NCBI RefSeq assembly: GCF_017497985.1
Contig: NZ_JAGDFV010000011.1
Location: forward strand, 1 to 64,000
Length of the DNA: 64,000 nt
Direction of reading: 5' to 3'
From: Meiothermus sp. CFH 77666
Lineage (GTDB): Bacteria; Deinococcota; Deinococci; Deinococcales; Thermaceae
In this document: positions 12,046 through 22,451 of the stretch, one piece after another
Layout: each line of letters starts with the position of its first letter
Numbering within the stretch: position 1 is the first letter of the stretch
Translations under genes and position numbers: made by a program
The notes under the pieces: model-generated
Told to the model about the DNA's origin: nothing
Seen by the model: the letters and a program-made list of their open reading frames with translations, nothing else
Database searches by the model: none

Positions 12046-12051
12046 TACAAT
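12046..12051 (+). promoter_or_regulatory. Candidate -10 box of the second Uma2 gene
   Basis: TACAAT ends 6 nt before ATG 12058, the spacing that places +1 on the start codon. No convincing -35 was seen. The intergenic stretch 11810-12045 otherwise holds only a 27-nt sequence shared with 17819-17845. Confidence 0.4.
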
Positions 12052-12057
12052 CTACGC

Positions 12058-12630
12058 ATGGTTCGATCCGTAGAAACCATTAGTACTAAGGAATATCTGG
12101 AGGGTGAGCTTTCCAGCCAAGTCCGCCATGAATATGTGGGCGGGCAGGTCTACGCGATGGCAGGCGGAAGCAGTCGTCACAATCGGGTGGCGGGGAATAT
12201 CTACGTGCATTTCTGGCAACTGGCCCAAGGGAAGCCCTGTCGGGTTTATCAGGAGGGCATGAAGCTGCACATTGGGGTGGATGCTGGCAGCGATGCCGAG
12301 AAGCTTTTCTACTACCCCGACGTAATGGTGGTATGCAACAAACCCGAGCCCGATCCCTACTACGAGACCGAACCCTGCATTCTGGTGGAGGTGCTTTCGC
12401 CCGCCACGGCAGCGATAGACCTGCGCGAGAAACGCTTGCAATACAGTCGCCTGCCCAGTCTGCAAACCTACCTGATCGTAGACCCCGAGAGCTACTTTGT
12501 TCGGCACTTCTGGCGTAACGCAGAGGGAGCCTGGCAGCACCAGAACCTGGCCGGAGATGGGGAAATTCCGCTGCCGTGCCTGGATGCTATGCTGACGCTT
12601 CCGCAAGTCTATCGAGGCGTTTTTTCATAG
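12058..12630 (+). CDS. Uma2-family (DUF820) putative endonuclease
   Basis: 190 residues from ATG 12058. The family pattern is complete: EYLEGELSSQVRHEYVGGQVYAMAGGS, SSRHNRVAGNIY, FYYPDVMVVC, CILVEVLSPATAAIDLREK and LQTYLIVDPE, giving the D, E and K expected for a PD-(D/E)xK nuclease fold. I chose ATG 12058 over an upstream in-frame start at 12007 because the family begins here and a -10 box sits 6 nt upstream. Stand-alone gene between folA and the convergent clpC. Biological role unknown. Confidence 0.87.
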   Translation: MVRSVETISTKEYLEGELSSQVRHEYVGGQVYAMAGGSSRHNRVAGNIYVHFWQLAQGKPCRVYQEGMKLHIGVDAGSDAEKLFYYPDVMVVCNKPEPDPYYETEPCILVEVLSPATAAIDLREKRLQYSRLPSLQTYLIVDPESYFVRHFWRNAEGAWQHQNLAGDGEIPLPCLDAMLTLPQVYRGVFS

Positions 12631-12699
12631 CCTGTGGTAGGCTTGCTGGGTATCGCAGACCGGGCCACTTACAACGCCAGCAAGCGGCGTGGCGCAGCT

Positions 12700-12726
12700 A
12701 AAAACCTCCCCATGCGCGGGGAGGTT
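12700..12726 (-). terminator. clpC rho-independent terminator
   Basis: On the minus strand AACCTCCCC / GGGGAGGTT forms a 9-bp perfect stem with a 6-nt loop (12726-12718 and 12711-12703) followed by a T5 run. It lies 16 nt beyond the clpC stop. Because the stem is symmetric and the next gene converges, it may also slow transcription from the Uma2 side. Confidence 0.85.
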
Positions 12727-12741
12727 GCCAGGGGGTTTTGC

Positions 12742-14952
12742 TTATGCCAGGCCCATACTCAGCTCCTGTTCCTCGAAGGTGATGCCGCCGTCCTTGAGGG
12801 TTACGAAGAGGGTGCGGCCCGGGCGGGAGAGCAGCTCGAGCGAGAGGGGGTCTTCGATCTTTTCGCGGATCAGGTTACGCAGGACTCGAGTGCTGCCCTG
12901 CTTGGGGGCCTGCTCGACCAGCCAGGAGGCCACGGCGGGGTCGAAGCGGACGGTTTTCTCGCGGGACTCGAGCTCTTTGGCGATGTCCTCGAGCATAATT
13001 TGCGCCACCTGCACCAGTTCGGCCTCATTCAGGTTGCGGAAGCGAATCACCTCGTCCAGGCGGTCTAGGAACTCCGGCGTAAAGAGGGCCTTGAGCGGGC
13101 TTTCGGTGTCCACCTCCCGGTTGGTGAAGCCGATGGCGGGCCCTACGTTGAAACCGGTGTTGGAGGTCATGATCAAGATAACCCGGCGGAAGTCCACCGT
13201 GCGGCCCAGGCCGTCGGTGAGGCGGCCCTCGTCGAGCACCTGCAAGAAGGTGTTGTAGATGTCGGGGTGAGCTTTCTCGATTTCGTCGAGCAGCACCACG
13301 CTGAAGGGCTGGCGGCGCACTGCCTCGGTCAGGCGGCCCCCCTGCTCGTAGCCCACGTAGCCCGGCGGGGCCCCGATGAGCTTGGAGATGGAGTGGGGTT
13401 CCTGGAACTCGCTCATGTCGAAGCGGATCAGGGCCCGCTCACTGCCAAACAGCACCTCGGCTAGGGCTTTGGCCAGGTGGGTTTTGCCCACCCCCGAAGA
13501 GCCAACAAACAGGAAACTGGCCGAGACCCGGGTACGCCCGCCCAGGCCCACCCGGCTGCGCCGCAGGGCTGCGGCCAGCGCCTCGACGGCCTCTTTCTGG
13601 CCGATGACCCGCTTGTTGAGCTCTTCTTCCAGGCCAAAGAGCTTGCTGTCGTCCTTGTCGTCCACGTAGACCCCGCCCCAGGAGTCCACCACGCTCTCGA
13701 CGTCCTCGCGGGCCACCAGAGGGGTGCCGTCCTCGTCCATGGCCACCGGCAGGCCCAGCGAGTCGTTCAGGCGCACCCGGCTGGCGGCCTCGTCAATCAG
13801 GTCAATGGCCTTGTCGGGGAAGTTGCGCCCGGGCAGGCTGCGAATGCCAATCTTGACCGAGAGGCCCAGGATTTCATCGGGAATCACCACCCCGTGGTGG
13901 GCCTCGTAGCGCGGACGCAGACCTTTGAGGATTTCCAGGGTCTCCTCGGGGGTGGGCTCGAGCACAATCACAGGCTGGAAGCGGCGCTCGAGGGCCGCGT
14001 CCTTTTCGATGTAGCGATGGTACTCGCCGGTGGTGGTAGCCCCGATAACCTGTATCTCCCCCCGGCTCAGAGGCGGCTTAAGGATGTTCGCGGCGTCCAG
14101 GGTGCCCTCGGCGCCCCCGGCCCCAATCAGGGTGTGCAGCTCGTCTATGAAAGCCACCACTTTGGCATTTTTGAGTTCTTCGATAATCTGCCGCAGGCGT
14201 TCTTCAAACTCGCCCCGGTACTTGGTACCCGCCACCACTCCGGCCAGGTCAACCGAGACGATGCGGGCCCCGCGCAGCACCGGTGGAACGCGCCCTTCCA
14301 CAATGGCCTGGGCCAGCCCCTCCACAATAGCGGTCTTGCCCACGCCGGGGTCGCCGACCAGCACCGGGTTGTTCTTGGTGCGGCGGGCCAGAATCTGGAT
14401 GACCCGGTTAATCTCTTCGGCCCGGCCAATCACCGGGTCGAGTTTGCCCTCGCGGGCCTCGCGGGTCAGGTCGCGCCCGTACTCGTCCAGGAAAGGTGTG
14501 GCCACCGCTTTTTCCTTGGTTTGCTCACCCGCTTGTGACAGCACCCGCCAGCGGATGGTGTCCACATCCTTGGCGTAGTGGGTCATGATGCGATAAGCGA
14601 TGCCGTCGCCCTCGCGGATGATGCCCAGCAGGATGTGCTCGGTGCCGATTACCTGGCTGGACATGTTGCGGGCCTCGGCTCCGGCCAGCTCCATGACCCG
14701 CCGGGCGCGGGGGGTGATGGCGGGGGGTTCGCCGGTGCGGCTGCCCTCGCCCCGGCCCACCAGTTCTTCGACCATGCGGCGCATGGCCTCGAGGCTCGCA
14801 CCATACTCCATCAGGATGCGTGCGGCTGTACCCCCTTCGCGCATCAGGCCCAGAAGCAGGTGCTCCGGCCCGATCATGCTATGACCCAGTCGGCTCCCTT
14901 CCTCCCTGGCATAGTGAAATACCAACCTGGCGCGATCGTCGTACCTGTTCAA
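12742..14952 (-). CDS. clpC: ClpC-type AAA+ unfoldase without M domain
   Basis: ATP-dependent Hsp100 unfoldase that should feed ClpP. 736 residues from TTG 14952, which I chose because GGAGG lies 7 nt upstream and the product then begins [18 protein letters not shown], the normal ClpC N-terminus. Order: two Clp-N repeats (about 3-145), AAA1 with [15 protein letters not shown] and FIDELHT, AAA2 with [16 protein letters not shown] and [11 protein letters not shown]. The stretch between AAA1 and the VVDSWGGV segment is only ~20 residues, whereas ClpC normally carries a ~50-60-residue coiled-coil M domain (UVR motif) there; it is absent, hence the short length versus ~810-850 usual. No clpP nearby. 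Confidence 0.9.
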   Translation of the reverse strand: MNRYDDRARLVFHYAREEGSRLGHSMIGPEHLLLGLMREGGTAARILMEYGASLEAMRRMVEELVGRGEGSRTGEPPAITPRARRVMELAGAEARNMSSQVIGTEHILLGIIREGDGIAYRIMTHYAKDVDTIRWRVLSQAGEQTKEKAVATPFLDEYGRDLTREAREGKLDPVIGRAEEINRVIQILARRTKNNPVLVGDPGVGKTAIVEGLAQAIVEGRVPPVLRGARIVSVDLAGVVAGTKYRGEFEERLRQIIEELKNAKVVAFIDELHTLIGAGGAEGTLDAANILKPPLSRGEIQVIGATTTGEYHRYIEKDAALERRFQPVIVLEPTPEETLEILKGLRPRYEAHHGVVIPDEILGLSVKIGIRSLPGRNFPDKAIDLIDEAASRVRLNDSLGLPVAMDEDGTPLVAREDVESVVDSWGGVYVDDKDDSKLFGLEEELNKRVIGQKEAVEALAAALRRSRVGLGGRTRVSASFLFVGSSGVGKTHLAKALAEVLFGSERALIRFDMSEFQEPHSISKLIGAPPGYVGYEQGGRLTEAVRRQPFSVVLLDEIEKAHPDIYNTFLQVLDEGRLTDGLGRTVDFRRVILIMTSNTGFNVGPAIGFTNREVDTESPLKALFTPEFLDRLDEVIRFRNLNEAELVQVAQIMLEDIAKELESREKTVRFDPAVASWLVEQAPKQGSTRVLRNLIREKIEDPLSLELLSRPGRTLFVTLKDGGITFEEQELSMGLA

Positions 14953-15276
14953 GCGCAAACCTCCTGGTATGTAGTGCAAGTGTTCATGGCGCCGCTTTTT
15001 CCCTACCTCAATAATACAGTATGCCTCGCTCCTTTTAGGTGTTTGCGCCACACGTTACGAAGCGTTGCTAAAGCCGCTTACTGAACCTAAAAGAAAGGTT
15101 GGCCTGACTTCGCTAAAGGCTCCAGACGACGTTTGTTCTGGCCGGTCTAGCTCGATTGTTAGGGCGTTAGCAGGTTCGTAATCATTTTAGGATTTTGCTT
15201 TACCCGGTTCATTTTTTTTGTAGTGCCATAACCGAAGGTGTTGCACGGGGAATGCACCAGGCTGGTTTGACCTGGG

Positions 15277-15826
15277 CTAATCCAGCCGGGAATAGATGTC
15301 CTCGAGCGTAACCTCGAGGTCTATGCAGGATAGCCGCAGCATGCCGCTCTCGATTTTTTCGTAAAACCAGCCGCCCTCCACCCGCCTGAATACCTCGGCT
15401 CGAGGGGTGGTTTGCTCGAGCAAGACATACATTTGCAGACTGCTTAGAGTTTGGTAGTTGAGCCATTTCTCTCCCCGGTCTGTCTCGGCAGTGCGGTCGG
15501 ACAGGACTTCTACAATCAGACAGGGGTTTTTTTACGACCCTGGCATCTTCCTCTTGCTCGCAGTAAAGCATGACATCGGGGTAATACAGGGCATCTGCAG
15601 CCTGCACCAGCGTATCGGCAATCGCTACCAGACAATGGCTATTCTGGCTCTGATTCTCGAGCAAGCTACCCGGTCGAACAGTAATGCGGTTGTGACGCCG
15701 GGTTCCGCCAGCCACCAGGAAAATTTGACCCTGGACGAACTCGTGCTTTTCCTGCGAACCAAGCTCAAAGTGGAGAAACTCCTCCACTGTGAGGCCTATT
15801 CTGACCGGGGGCTCGAGCCGGGGCAT
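15277..15826 (-). pseudogene. Uma2-family gene with a frameshift at an A7 run
   Basis: The frame from ATG 15826 begins as a normal Uma2 protein (LTVEEFLHFELGSQEKHEFV, GGTRRHNRI, YYPDVMLYC). After CEQEEDARVV it meets a run of seven A on the minus strand (15533-15527) and leaves the family frame. Dropping one A restores KNPCLIVEVLSDRTAETD, SLQMYVLLEQ and an end at 15277 (…EDIYSRLD). The total of 550 nt confirms one extra base. It is either a recent pseudogene, a sequencing error at the homopolymer, or a gene rescued by transcriptional slippage. Confidence 0.8.
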
Positions 15827-15847
15827 GGCTTCAGGATAGCAAAATCC

Positions 15848-15876
15848 TTGCTAGGCGCGGCGCTATGTGTTAGCCT
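15848..15876 (+). promoter_or_regulatory. glyQS promoter
   Basis: TTGCTA (15848-15853), 17 nt, TAGCCT (15871-15876). Transcription would start near 15883, leaving a ~290-nt leader that holds the T-box. Confidence 0.6.
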
Positions 15877-15882
15877 AAAACT

Positions 15883-16095
15883 TGCGCCGAACCGCAGGAG
15901 TAGCCCGGCGTTCCGCTACAGCGAGCCTGGGAGGGTGTGAGCCAGGCAGCCAAGAACCGGGTGAAGGGCAGCGGGCCATACTTCAGCGCAGCTCAAAGGG
16001 CCTCGAGGGAACCCCCCCTCGAGGAACTGGGGTGGAACCGCGGAGGCTTCAGTCTTGAACTTTCGTCCCCAGGCATTCGTGCCGGGGATTTTTTT
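15883..16095 (+). promoter_or_regulatory. Glycine T-box riboswitch of glyQS
   Basis: The leader contains GGGGTGGAACCGCGG (16029-16043), matching the T-box consensus AGGGTGGNACCGCG that pairs with uncharged tRNA NCCA ends. A perfect 9-bp stem CCTCGAGGG/CCCTCGAGG (16001-16024) just before it fits Stem III. Downstream TTTCGTCCCC (16061-16070) can pair with the GGGG of the T-box as antiterminator or with CGGGGA as terminator. A GGC triplet followed by A at 15967-15970 is the best glycine specifier candidate. Low charged tRNA-Gly should therefore raise glyQS expression. Stem I was not fully folded by hand. Confidence 0.88.
16066..16095 (+). terminator. T-box terminator of glyQS
   Basis: TCCCC-A-GGCA / TGCC-GGGGA: nine pairs with one bulged A, a TTCG tetraloop, and seven T residues (16089-16095). 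It overlaps the antiterminator partner TCCCC, so the two folds exclude one another. Confidence 0.9.
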
Positions 16096-16172
16096 ATTCT
16101 GCGGCGCGGCTTACCGCTAAGAGGAAGAAAGGGCCTAGACTCCCGAACCTCGAGGCGAACGAAGGGAGCAAT

Positions 16173-17699
<1,527 letters not shown>

Positions 17700-17750
17700 G
17701 CAGGGTTACAGCTCTACAATAAAATGATGCATAAAGCCCCAGTTGATATG

Positions 17751-17810
17751 GTCTATAGTCTATGGTCTATAGTCCATTGACTATTGACTATTGACTATTG
17801 ACTATTGACC
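17751..17810. repeat. Short tandem repeats (GTCTAT-like, then five ATTGACT units)
   Basis: 17776-17810 contains five head-to-tail copies of ATTGACT (the last ends in C). Immediately before it, 17751-17775 has a degenerate run of GTCTAT/GGTCTATAGTC. It lies in the 250-nt gap between the convergent glyS and cdd. The rest of that gap holds a 27-nt sequence at 17819-17845 also found near 11820-11850. No coding potential seen. Confidence 0.9.
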
Positions 17811-17950
17811 ATGAGCTGGGACGCTGGTTGAAACGGGGAGACACCCTCAGTTGATTCAGGCTTTCACGCCAAGCAACTAGGGCAGTCCTTCGGCCCATTG
17901 CTCCATTCCACTTTGGTGTCACCATGAGTAAGATTTGGCATGAAGAGCAC

Positions 17951-18385
17951 CTACCCGCTCTCCGGCCCATCCAGGTACTGCTTGGAAAAGGCGTGGGGCA
18001 GAAGCTCGCCGAGAGTGGTATGAAACTCGGGGCCGTCGGCGCTGAGGCAGTGCACCGGGGTCTCGGGGTGGGCAAACTCGCTCAGCACCTGTCGACATCC
18101 ACCGCAAGGGGTCGCGGGCTGTTTGCCCCGACTCATTACCCAAACCTCGGCAATCTCTCGCTCGCCCGCCGAGACCATTTGCAAAGTCGCCGACTGTTCG
18201 GCGCAGCGCGATAGGGGATAGGCTGCGTTTTCTACGTTCACGCCGCCGTATAATCGGCCCGATCTGGATTTGATGACTGCCGCAACAGCAAAGCCAGAGT
18301 AAGGGGCGTAGGAGCGGGTTAGAAGCAGGTGCAATTGTTCCAGTACCTTCTTGGGTGTTTTGGGCACGCTTCCAGCATACTGCAC
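17951..18385 (-). CDS. cdd: Cytidine deaminase
   Basis: Zinc enzyme of pyrimidine salvage (cytidine/deoxycytidine to uridine). 144 residues in the short homotetrameric class: zinc Cys and catalytic Glu in SRCAEQSA and the second pair of zinc cysteines in PCGGCRQ. GTG 18385 starts 7 nt after the corC stop; an internal GTG at 18367 is 6 nt downstream of TATGCT and could be a leaderless start giving 138 residues. Last gene of the phoH-ybeY-dgkA-corC-cdd run, a common bacterial neighbourhood. Confidence 0.95.
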   Translation of the reverse strand: MQYAGSVPKTPKKVLEQLHLLLTRSYAPYSGFAVAAVIKSRSGRLYGGVNVENAAYPLSRCAEQSATLQMVSAGEREIAEVWVMSRGKQPATPCGGCRQVLSEFAHPETPVHCLSADGPEFHTTLGELLPHAFSKQYLDGPESG

Positions 18386-18391
18386 CTACCC

Positions 18392-19768
18392 CTAGGCTTC
18401 CTCAGGGGTTACCGACTCGCTCAGGGTCTCGTCGTCGCTGGGCTGGGGGGTTTTCTTCTGGGCTCGTACCCGTTCGATGCCCCTGGGGTCGGCCATTTCT
18501 ACTATGAACTCAAAGCCGCCGTACTCGAGCTTTTCCCCCACCTCGGGGATGCGCCCAAACTCGTTCATCAGGAAGCCCGACAGGGTATCGTACTCGCCCT
18601 CGGGTAGCTCGATGCCCAGTTTCTCCGAGGCGTCCTCCAGGGGGATGGAGGCATCCAGCATGTAGACCCCTTCGGACACCTCCTGCACCGGGGCGGCTTC
18701 CTCTTCGTCGGACTCGTCGTAAATCTCTCCGATGATCTCTTCGATGATGTCCTCGAGGGTAATCAGGCCGGCGGTGCCCTTGAACTCATCCACCACAATG
18801 GCCATGTGGGTTTTGCGGCGGCGCATCTCGCGCAGGAGTTCCCGCGCTCCCATGGTCTCGGGCACAAAGTAGGCGGGGTGGCAGATGCTGCCTACCTTGG
18901 TGCTGTCCAGTACGGCTCCACTGTACTCGAGCAAATCCTTGGCGTAGGCTACCCCAATGATGTTGTCTATGGTGTCCTGGTAAACCGGAACCCTCGAGTA
19001 GCGGTGTTCGCGGGCGGTATTCCAGAACTCTCGCAGCGAAGCCTCTGCCGAGATAGCGACCATCTCCACCCGTGGCACCATAATCGAGCGCACCGGGGTC
19101 TCTTCCAGATCCAGAATCTGGCTGATAATCTCGCCTTCGCTCTCGTCCAGCACGCCTTCTTTCGAAGAAGCCTCGACAATCAGCTTGAGCTCTTCGGCGC
19201 TCCCCACCATGGAATGAGAAGGCGCTTCCCTCAGCCCCATAAGCTTCAGGAAGAAGTTGCCGCTGCGATTGAATAGCCATACCAGAGGAGCAGTCAGGCG
19301 CTGAAAAACATTGAGCGGCAGGATGGTGAAGCCTGCAACCTGCTCGGTACGTTGAAGCGCGATGCCTTTGGGAATCAGCTCCCCAAAAAGCACCGTCACA
19401 AACGTAATGATGATGACCGAGATGGCAAAACTGATGGTGGAGAGCAGGCTGCTCTCGGCAGCCACAGAGGCTTCGGTCTGGCCAAAGAGGGCCGCAATGC
19501 CCGCCACAATCAGCCGGGTAACGTAAGGTTCGCCAAATGCACCCAGAATCAGGTTGGTGGCGGTGATACCGAGCTGGGTGGTGGCGATGTAGGTGTCGAG
19601 CCGGGCCATGGCCTGCTTGAGCAGACCGCCCTGCCAGGAGCCAGAGTCGGCCATTTGTTCGACCCGGCTGCGCCGGATCGCCACCAGGGAGAACTCGGCG
19701 GCGACAAAAAAAGCATTGATCAGGATGAGCAGGACGATGATTCCAAAACTGCCAGGGATACTTTCCAT
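18392..19768 (-). CDS. CNNM/CorC-type hemolysin-family membrane protein
   Basis: 458 residues: N-terminal CNNM (DUF21) domain with about four membrane segments (residues 5-27, 60-80, 105-130, 143-160), a CBS pair (about 215-345, VRSIMVPRVEMVAIS to AIVVDEFKGTAGLITLEDI) and a C-terminal CorC_HlyC domain ending in a charged tail. The family is tied to Mg/Co efflux or membrane homeostasis; 'hemolysin' is historical. It precedes cdd by 7 nt. Confidence 0.9.
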   Translation of the reverse strand: MESIPGSFGIIVLLILINAFFVAAEFSLVAIRRSRVEQMADSGSWQGGLLKQAMARLDTYIATTQLGITATNLILGAFGEPYVTRLIVAGIAALFGQTEASVAAESSLLSTISFAISVIIITFVTVLFGELIPKGIALQRTEQVAGFTILPLNVFQRLTAPLVWLFNRSGNFFLKLMGLREAPSHSMVGSAEELKLIVEASSKEGVLDESEGEIISQILDLEETPVRSIMVPRVEMVAISAEASLREFWNTAREHRYSRVPVYQDTIDNIIGVAYAKDLLEYSGAVLDSTKVGSICHPAYFVPETMGARELLREMRRRKTHMAIVVDEFKGTAGLITLEDIIEEIIGEIYDESDEEEAAPVQEVSEGVYMLDASIPLEDASEKLGIELPEGEYDTLSGFLMNEFGRIPEVGEKLEYGGFEFIVEMADPRGIERVRAQKKTPQPSDDETLSESVTPEEA

Positions 19769-19873
19769 AGGGTTCGCGTTCGACCCATCCAGAAACTAAC
19801 TCGCCCCGGAGCGTTCCAGGGCAATGCCAGGGCTACGTTTGGAAGGGGAGTCCATACGCTACTAGGCGGAAGT

Positions 19874-20278
19874 TTACCACAGCCCTAGCCGGCTCACAAG
19901 CGGCGGTAAAAATAGGAGAACCCCGATCAGAGCGGCAATTCCACTGACGATCAGCACGCTGGCCGCCGCGACGTCCTTGGCAGCCTTGGCCAGGGGATGA
20001 AAGTTGGGTGAGACCAGATCCACCACCGCCTCGAGGGCGGTGTTGAGCAACTCCAGGCCCAGCACCAGGGCAATCAGCAGCAACACCGGCACCAGGCTGA
20101 CCTGCAGCCACAGGGCCAGACCCAGCGCAATAGCGCCGATGTAAACCTCGAGGCGAAAGTTGCGCTGGCTTTTCCAGGCCAGTTGAACTCCCGCCCAGGC
20201 ATAGGCAAAAGAGGCGCGCAGGCCCCGCAGGGGTAGGGGGTCAGAGCCGGGTTTGGGGGGAGGGGTCAGGGTGGGCAT
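19874..20278 (-). CDS. dgkA: Diacylglycerol kinase (DgkA family)
   Basis: 134 residues with the small integral-membrane lipid kinase pattern: ASFAYAWAGVQLAWKSQRNFRLE, then hydrophobic segments, and the signature ELLNTALEAVVDLVSPNFHPLAKAAKD, whose Glu/Asn/Asp residues are catalytic. The family phosphorylates undecaprenol or diacylglycerol at the inner membrane. It follows ybeY by 68 nt, as in many Gram-positive genomes. Confidence 0.93.
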   Translation of the reverse strand: MPTLTPPPKPGSDPLPLRGLRASFAYAWAGVQLAWKSQRNFRLEVYIGAIALGLALWLQVSLVPVLLLIALVLGLELLNTALEAVVDLVSPNFHPLAKAAKDVAAASVLIVSGIAALIGVLLFLPPLVSRLGLW

Positions 20279-20346
20279 GGGGCTTGGCAGGGGTGTGCTG
20301 AATGGATGTTACGAGCGACTCTCAACCACAACAGCTTACCCGACTG

Positions 20347-20772
20347 CTAGAGCTCGAGGATGCGGGCTTGCACCCGCTGAAACCCCTCCCAATCCGCCTC
20401 GGAGTCGTGATCGTGCCCGAGTAGATGCCACAAGGAGTGAGCGGCCAGTACCTTGACCTCCTGGACAAGGCTGTGGCCCTGTTCCGCCGCCTGACGACGG
20501 GCGGTATCCAGGCTGATCACAATATCGCCCAGGTGGGCAGGCATAAAGGGGTCGCCGGGTTCGTAAGTGGGAAACGAAAGCACATCGGTGGGGGCATCCT
20601 CCCCCCAGTGCTGCCGCTTGAGGGCGCGAATTTCCTGGTCATCGGTTAGAACGATGGTGAGGGTTTTATCGGGATGGCCCAGGTCGGCCAGCAGACCTTG
20701 CACGGCCTTGCGTAGCTGTGAGCCCAGGCCCCTGGGTGCGGGGGTATGGACTACCAGATTTACCTGTGCCAT
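20347..20772 (-). CDS. ybeY: Endoribonuclease YbeY (16S rRNA maturation)
   Basis: Zinc RNase for 16S rRNA 3'-end processing and ribosome quality control. 141 residues from ATG 20772 (TTG 20778 is an alternative). The zinc motif H-x3-H-x5-H reads HSLWHLLGHDH near residue 113, and LSFPTYEPGD is the conserved mid-protein stretch. It starts about 10 nt after the phoH stop; PhoH and YbeY are usual partners. Confidence 0.96.
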   Translation of the reverse strand: MAQVNLVVHTPAPRGLGSQLRKAVQGLLADLGHPDKTLTIVLTDDQEIRALKRQHWGEDAPTDVLSFPTYEPGDPFMPAHLGDIVISLDTARRQAAEQGHSLVQEVKVLAAHSLWHLLGHDHDSEADWEGFQRVQARILEL

Positions 20773-20781
20773 CGCCAAAAC

Positions 20782-21771
20782 TCAACGCTCCGCGGGGCGC
20801 TCGCTTTCGTGCTCGTGGAACTCGTAGGCCTTGATGATGCGGGCGACCAGCGGGTGCCGCACCACGTCGGACTCCAAAAAGCGCTGCTGGGCAATCCCCT
20901 GGATGCCCTTGAGAATCCGCAGGGCTTCTACCAGGCCGCTTTTCTGGGCTTTGGGCAGGTCAATCTGGGTAATATCGCCGGTGATGACCACCCGGCTGTT
21001 GAAGCCCATGCGGGTCAGGAACATCTTCATCTGCTCGGGAGTGGTGTTTTGCGCCTCGTCCAGGATGATAAAAGCATCGTTGAGGGTACGCCCGCGCATG
21101 AAGGCCAGCGGGGCTACCTCAATCACCCCTGACTGGATGTACTGATCAAAGCGCTCGGCATCAATCATATCGAAGAGGGCATCGTAGAGCGGACGCAGGT
21201 AGGGGTCAATTTTGGCCTGCAGGTCGCCGGGCAAAAAACCCAGCCGTTCGCCGGCCTCTACGGCGGGGCGGGTCAGGATGATGCGCTTGATTTTCTTGGC
21301 TTTCAAGAAGGCCACGGCCATGGCAACAGCCAGGTAGGTTTTGCCGGTTCCGGCAGGGCCGATGCCAAAGGTGATGTCGTGGCTGCTGATGGCCTCCACG
21401 TACTGCCGCTGTCCGGGGGTTTTGGGTTTGAGCCTTCCGGGCAGGGTAATCTCGTTGCCCAGGCTGGGGGTAGCGGTCTCGACCGGCAGCGACTGGCCGT
21501 TTTCGGCAACCAGGATGACCTGCTCGAGGGTTCCTGCGTCAATCTCAGCTCCCTGGCGCACCAGGGTGACCAGATCCCGCATTACCCGCTCGGCCAGCCG
21601 TACGTCGTCGGGGTCGCCCGTGATTTGCACTTCCTGCCCGCGCACCACCAACTGAGCCGGGAGGAGCTTGCGCAAGGTTTTGAGATGTTTGTCGCCGTGG
21701 CCCAGCAAGGCCAGGGCCTCTTGCGGTGAGCGTAAGGGGATTATCGCTTTGGTTTGCGTACTCTTCTCCAA
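20782..21771 (-). CDS. phoH: PhoH-family ATPase
   Basis: 329 residues starting at TTG 21771 (AGGAG 7 nt upstream); a longer frame to 21852 reads back through the upstream gene. Contains an N-terminal KH-like region (about 10-90), then the PhoH P-loop FGIGPAGTGKTYLAVAMAV, Walker B-like FIILDEAQNTTPEQMK and GDITQIDLP. PhoH proteins are RNA-associated ATPases/putative helicases; here linked to ybeY. The start overlaps the end of the upstream proline-rich gene by 31 nt, so translational coupling is likely. Confidence 0.93.
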   Translation of the reverse strand: MEKSTQTKAIIPLRSPQEALALLGHGDKHLKTLRKLLPAQLVVRGQEVQITGDPDDVRLAERVMRDLVTLVRQGAEIDAGTLEQVILVAENGQSLPVETATPSLGNEITLPGRLKPKTPGQRQYVEAISSHDITFGIGPAGTGKTYLAVAMAVAFLKAKKIKRIILTRPAVEAGERLGFLPGDLQAKIDPYLRPLYDALFDMIDAERFDQYIQSGVIEVAPLAFMRGRTLNDAFIILDEAQNTTPEQMKMFLTRMGFNSRVVITGDITQIDLPKAQKSGLVEALRILKGIQGIAQQRFLESDVVRHPLVARIIKAYEFHEHESERPAER

Positions 21772-22289
21772 TATTTGCTCCTGGGTTCGGCCAGCACCTG
21801 ATGCCAAACCACACCGTTCAGAATAGCACGCGGCGTAGTGGAGAACTCCCACTGCTCAGAGGGTTTGGCTTTGGGCTTGGCGGCTGGCGGGGCTGACCTT
21901 GCGGGGGCAGGCCGAGCAGGCTCCTGTGCCGGACGTGAGCCTGTGCGGGCCAGGCGTTCGCGCTCGATCTCCTCGAGGGTCTTGCCGCGCTGGGCTGCCG
22001 GTGCTTTGGGCCTGGGCGGCTGGGGAGGCTGGCTGACCAGGGGCCGGGGGGGCGGGGTACTGCTGGCGGGGGGGCGAGTGGGAGTAGGTGGACGTGCAGG
22101 AGCGCTCGACTGGGTGGGCTGAGCCTGCCGAGGCTGCACCGGCGGACGACGCTCTTCACCTGGCAAGGGAATCTCATCGGGCTCAAAATCGGGCGGCATT
22201 TGCTGTCCTCGCCGCAATAAGCCCTGCAAGGCGGGCAAAACAATAAAGAAAAACAAGAACAACAGACCTAAGAGATCGTCTAAACCCAT
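21741..22289 (-). CDS. Proline-rich membrane-anchored protein, unknown
   Basis: 182 residues from ATG 22289 (GGAGGG upstream). One N-terminal hydrophobic segment (about 5-22, LGLLFLFFFIVLPALQGLL), then a long Pro/Ala/Arg-rich, probably disordered cytoplasmic stretch (about 30-145) and a short basic C-terminal part that ends RSKYWRRVRKPKR. I do not recognise a named family; similar anchored Pro-rich proteins are common in Thermaceae. Its 3' end overlaps phoH. Confidence 0.7.
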   Translation of the reverse strand: MGLDDLLGLLFLFFFIVLPALQGLLRRGQQMPPDFEPDEIPLPGEERRPPVQPRQAQPTQSSAPARPPTPTRPPASSTPPPRPLVSQPPQPPRPKAPAAQRGKTLEEIERERLARTGSRPAQEPARPAPARSAPPAAKPKAKPSEQWEFSTTPRAILNGVVWHQVLAEPRSKYWRRVRKPKR

Positions 22290-22451
22290 GAGACCCTCCA
22301 GGCAGGGGTGGGGAAGTAACGGGGCAGAGGAAAAGGGGAAAGGGGAGGCGATGATTCCATATATGCTGGGCGCCCCCAACCCCCCTGCTCCCTGACGCGG
22401 AGCGCAGTGCTCCTTAGCTTCCTGCGCATCACGACGACCCCATTACGTTCT

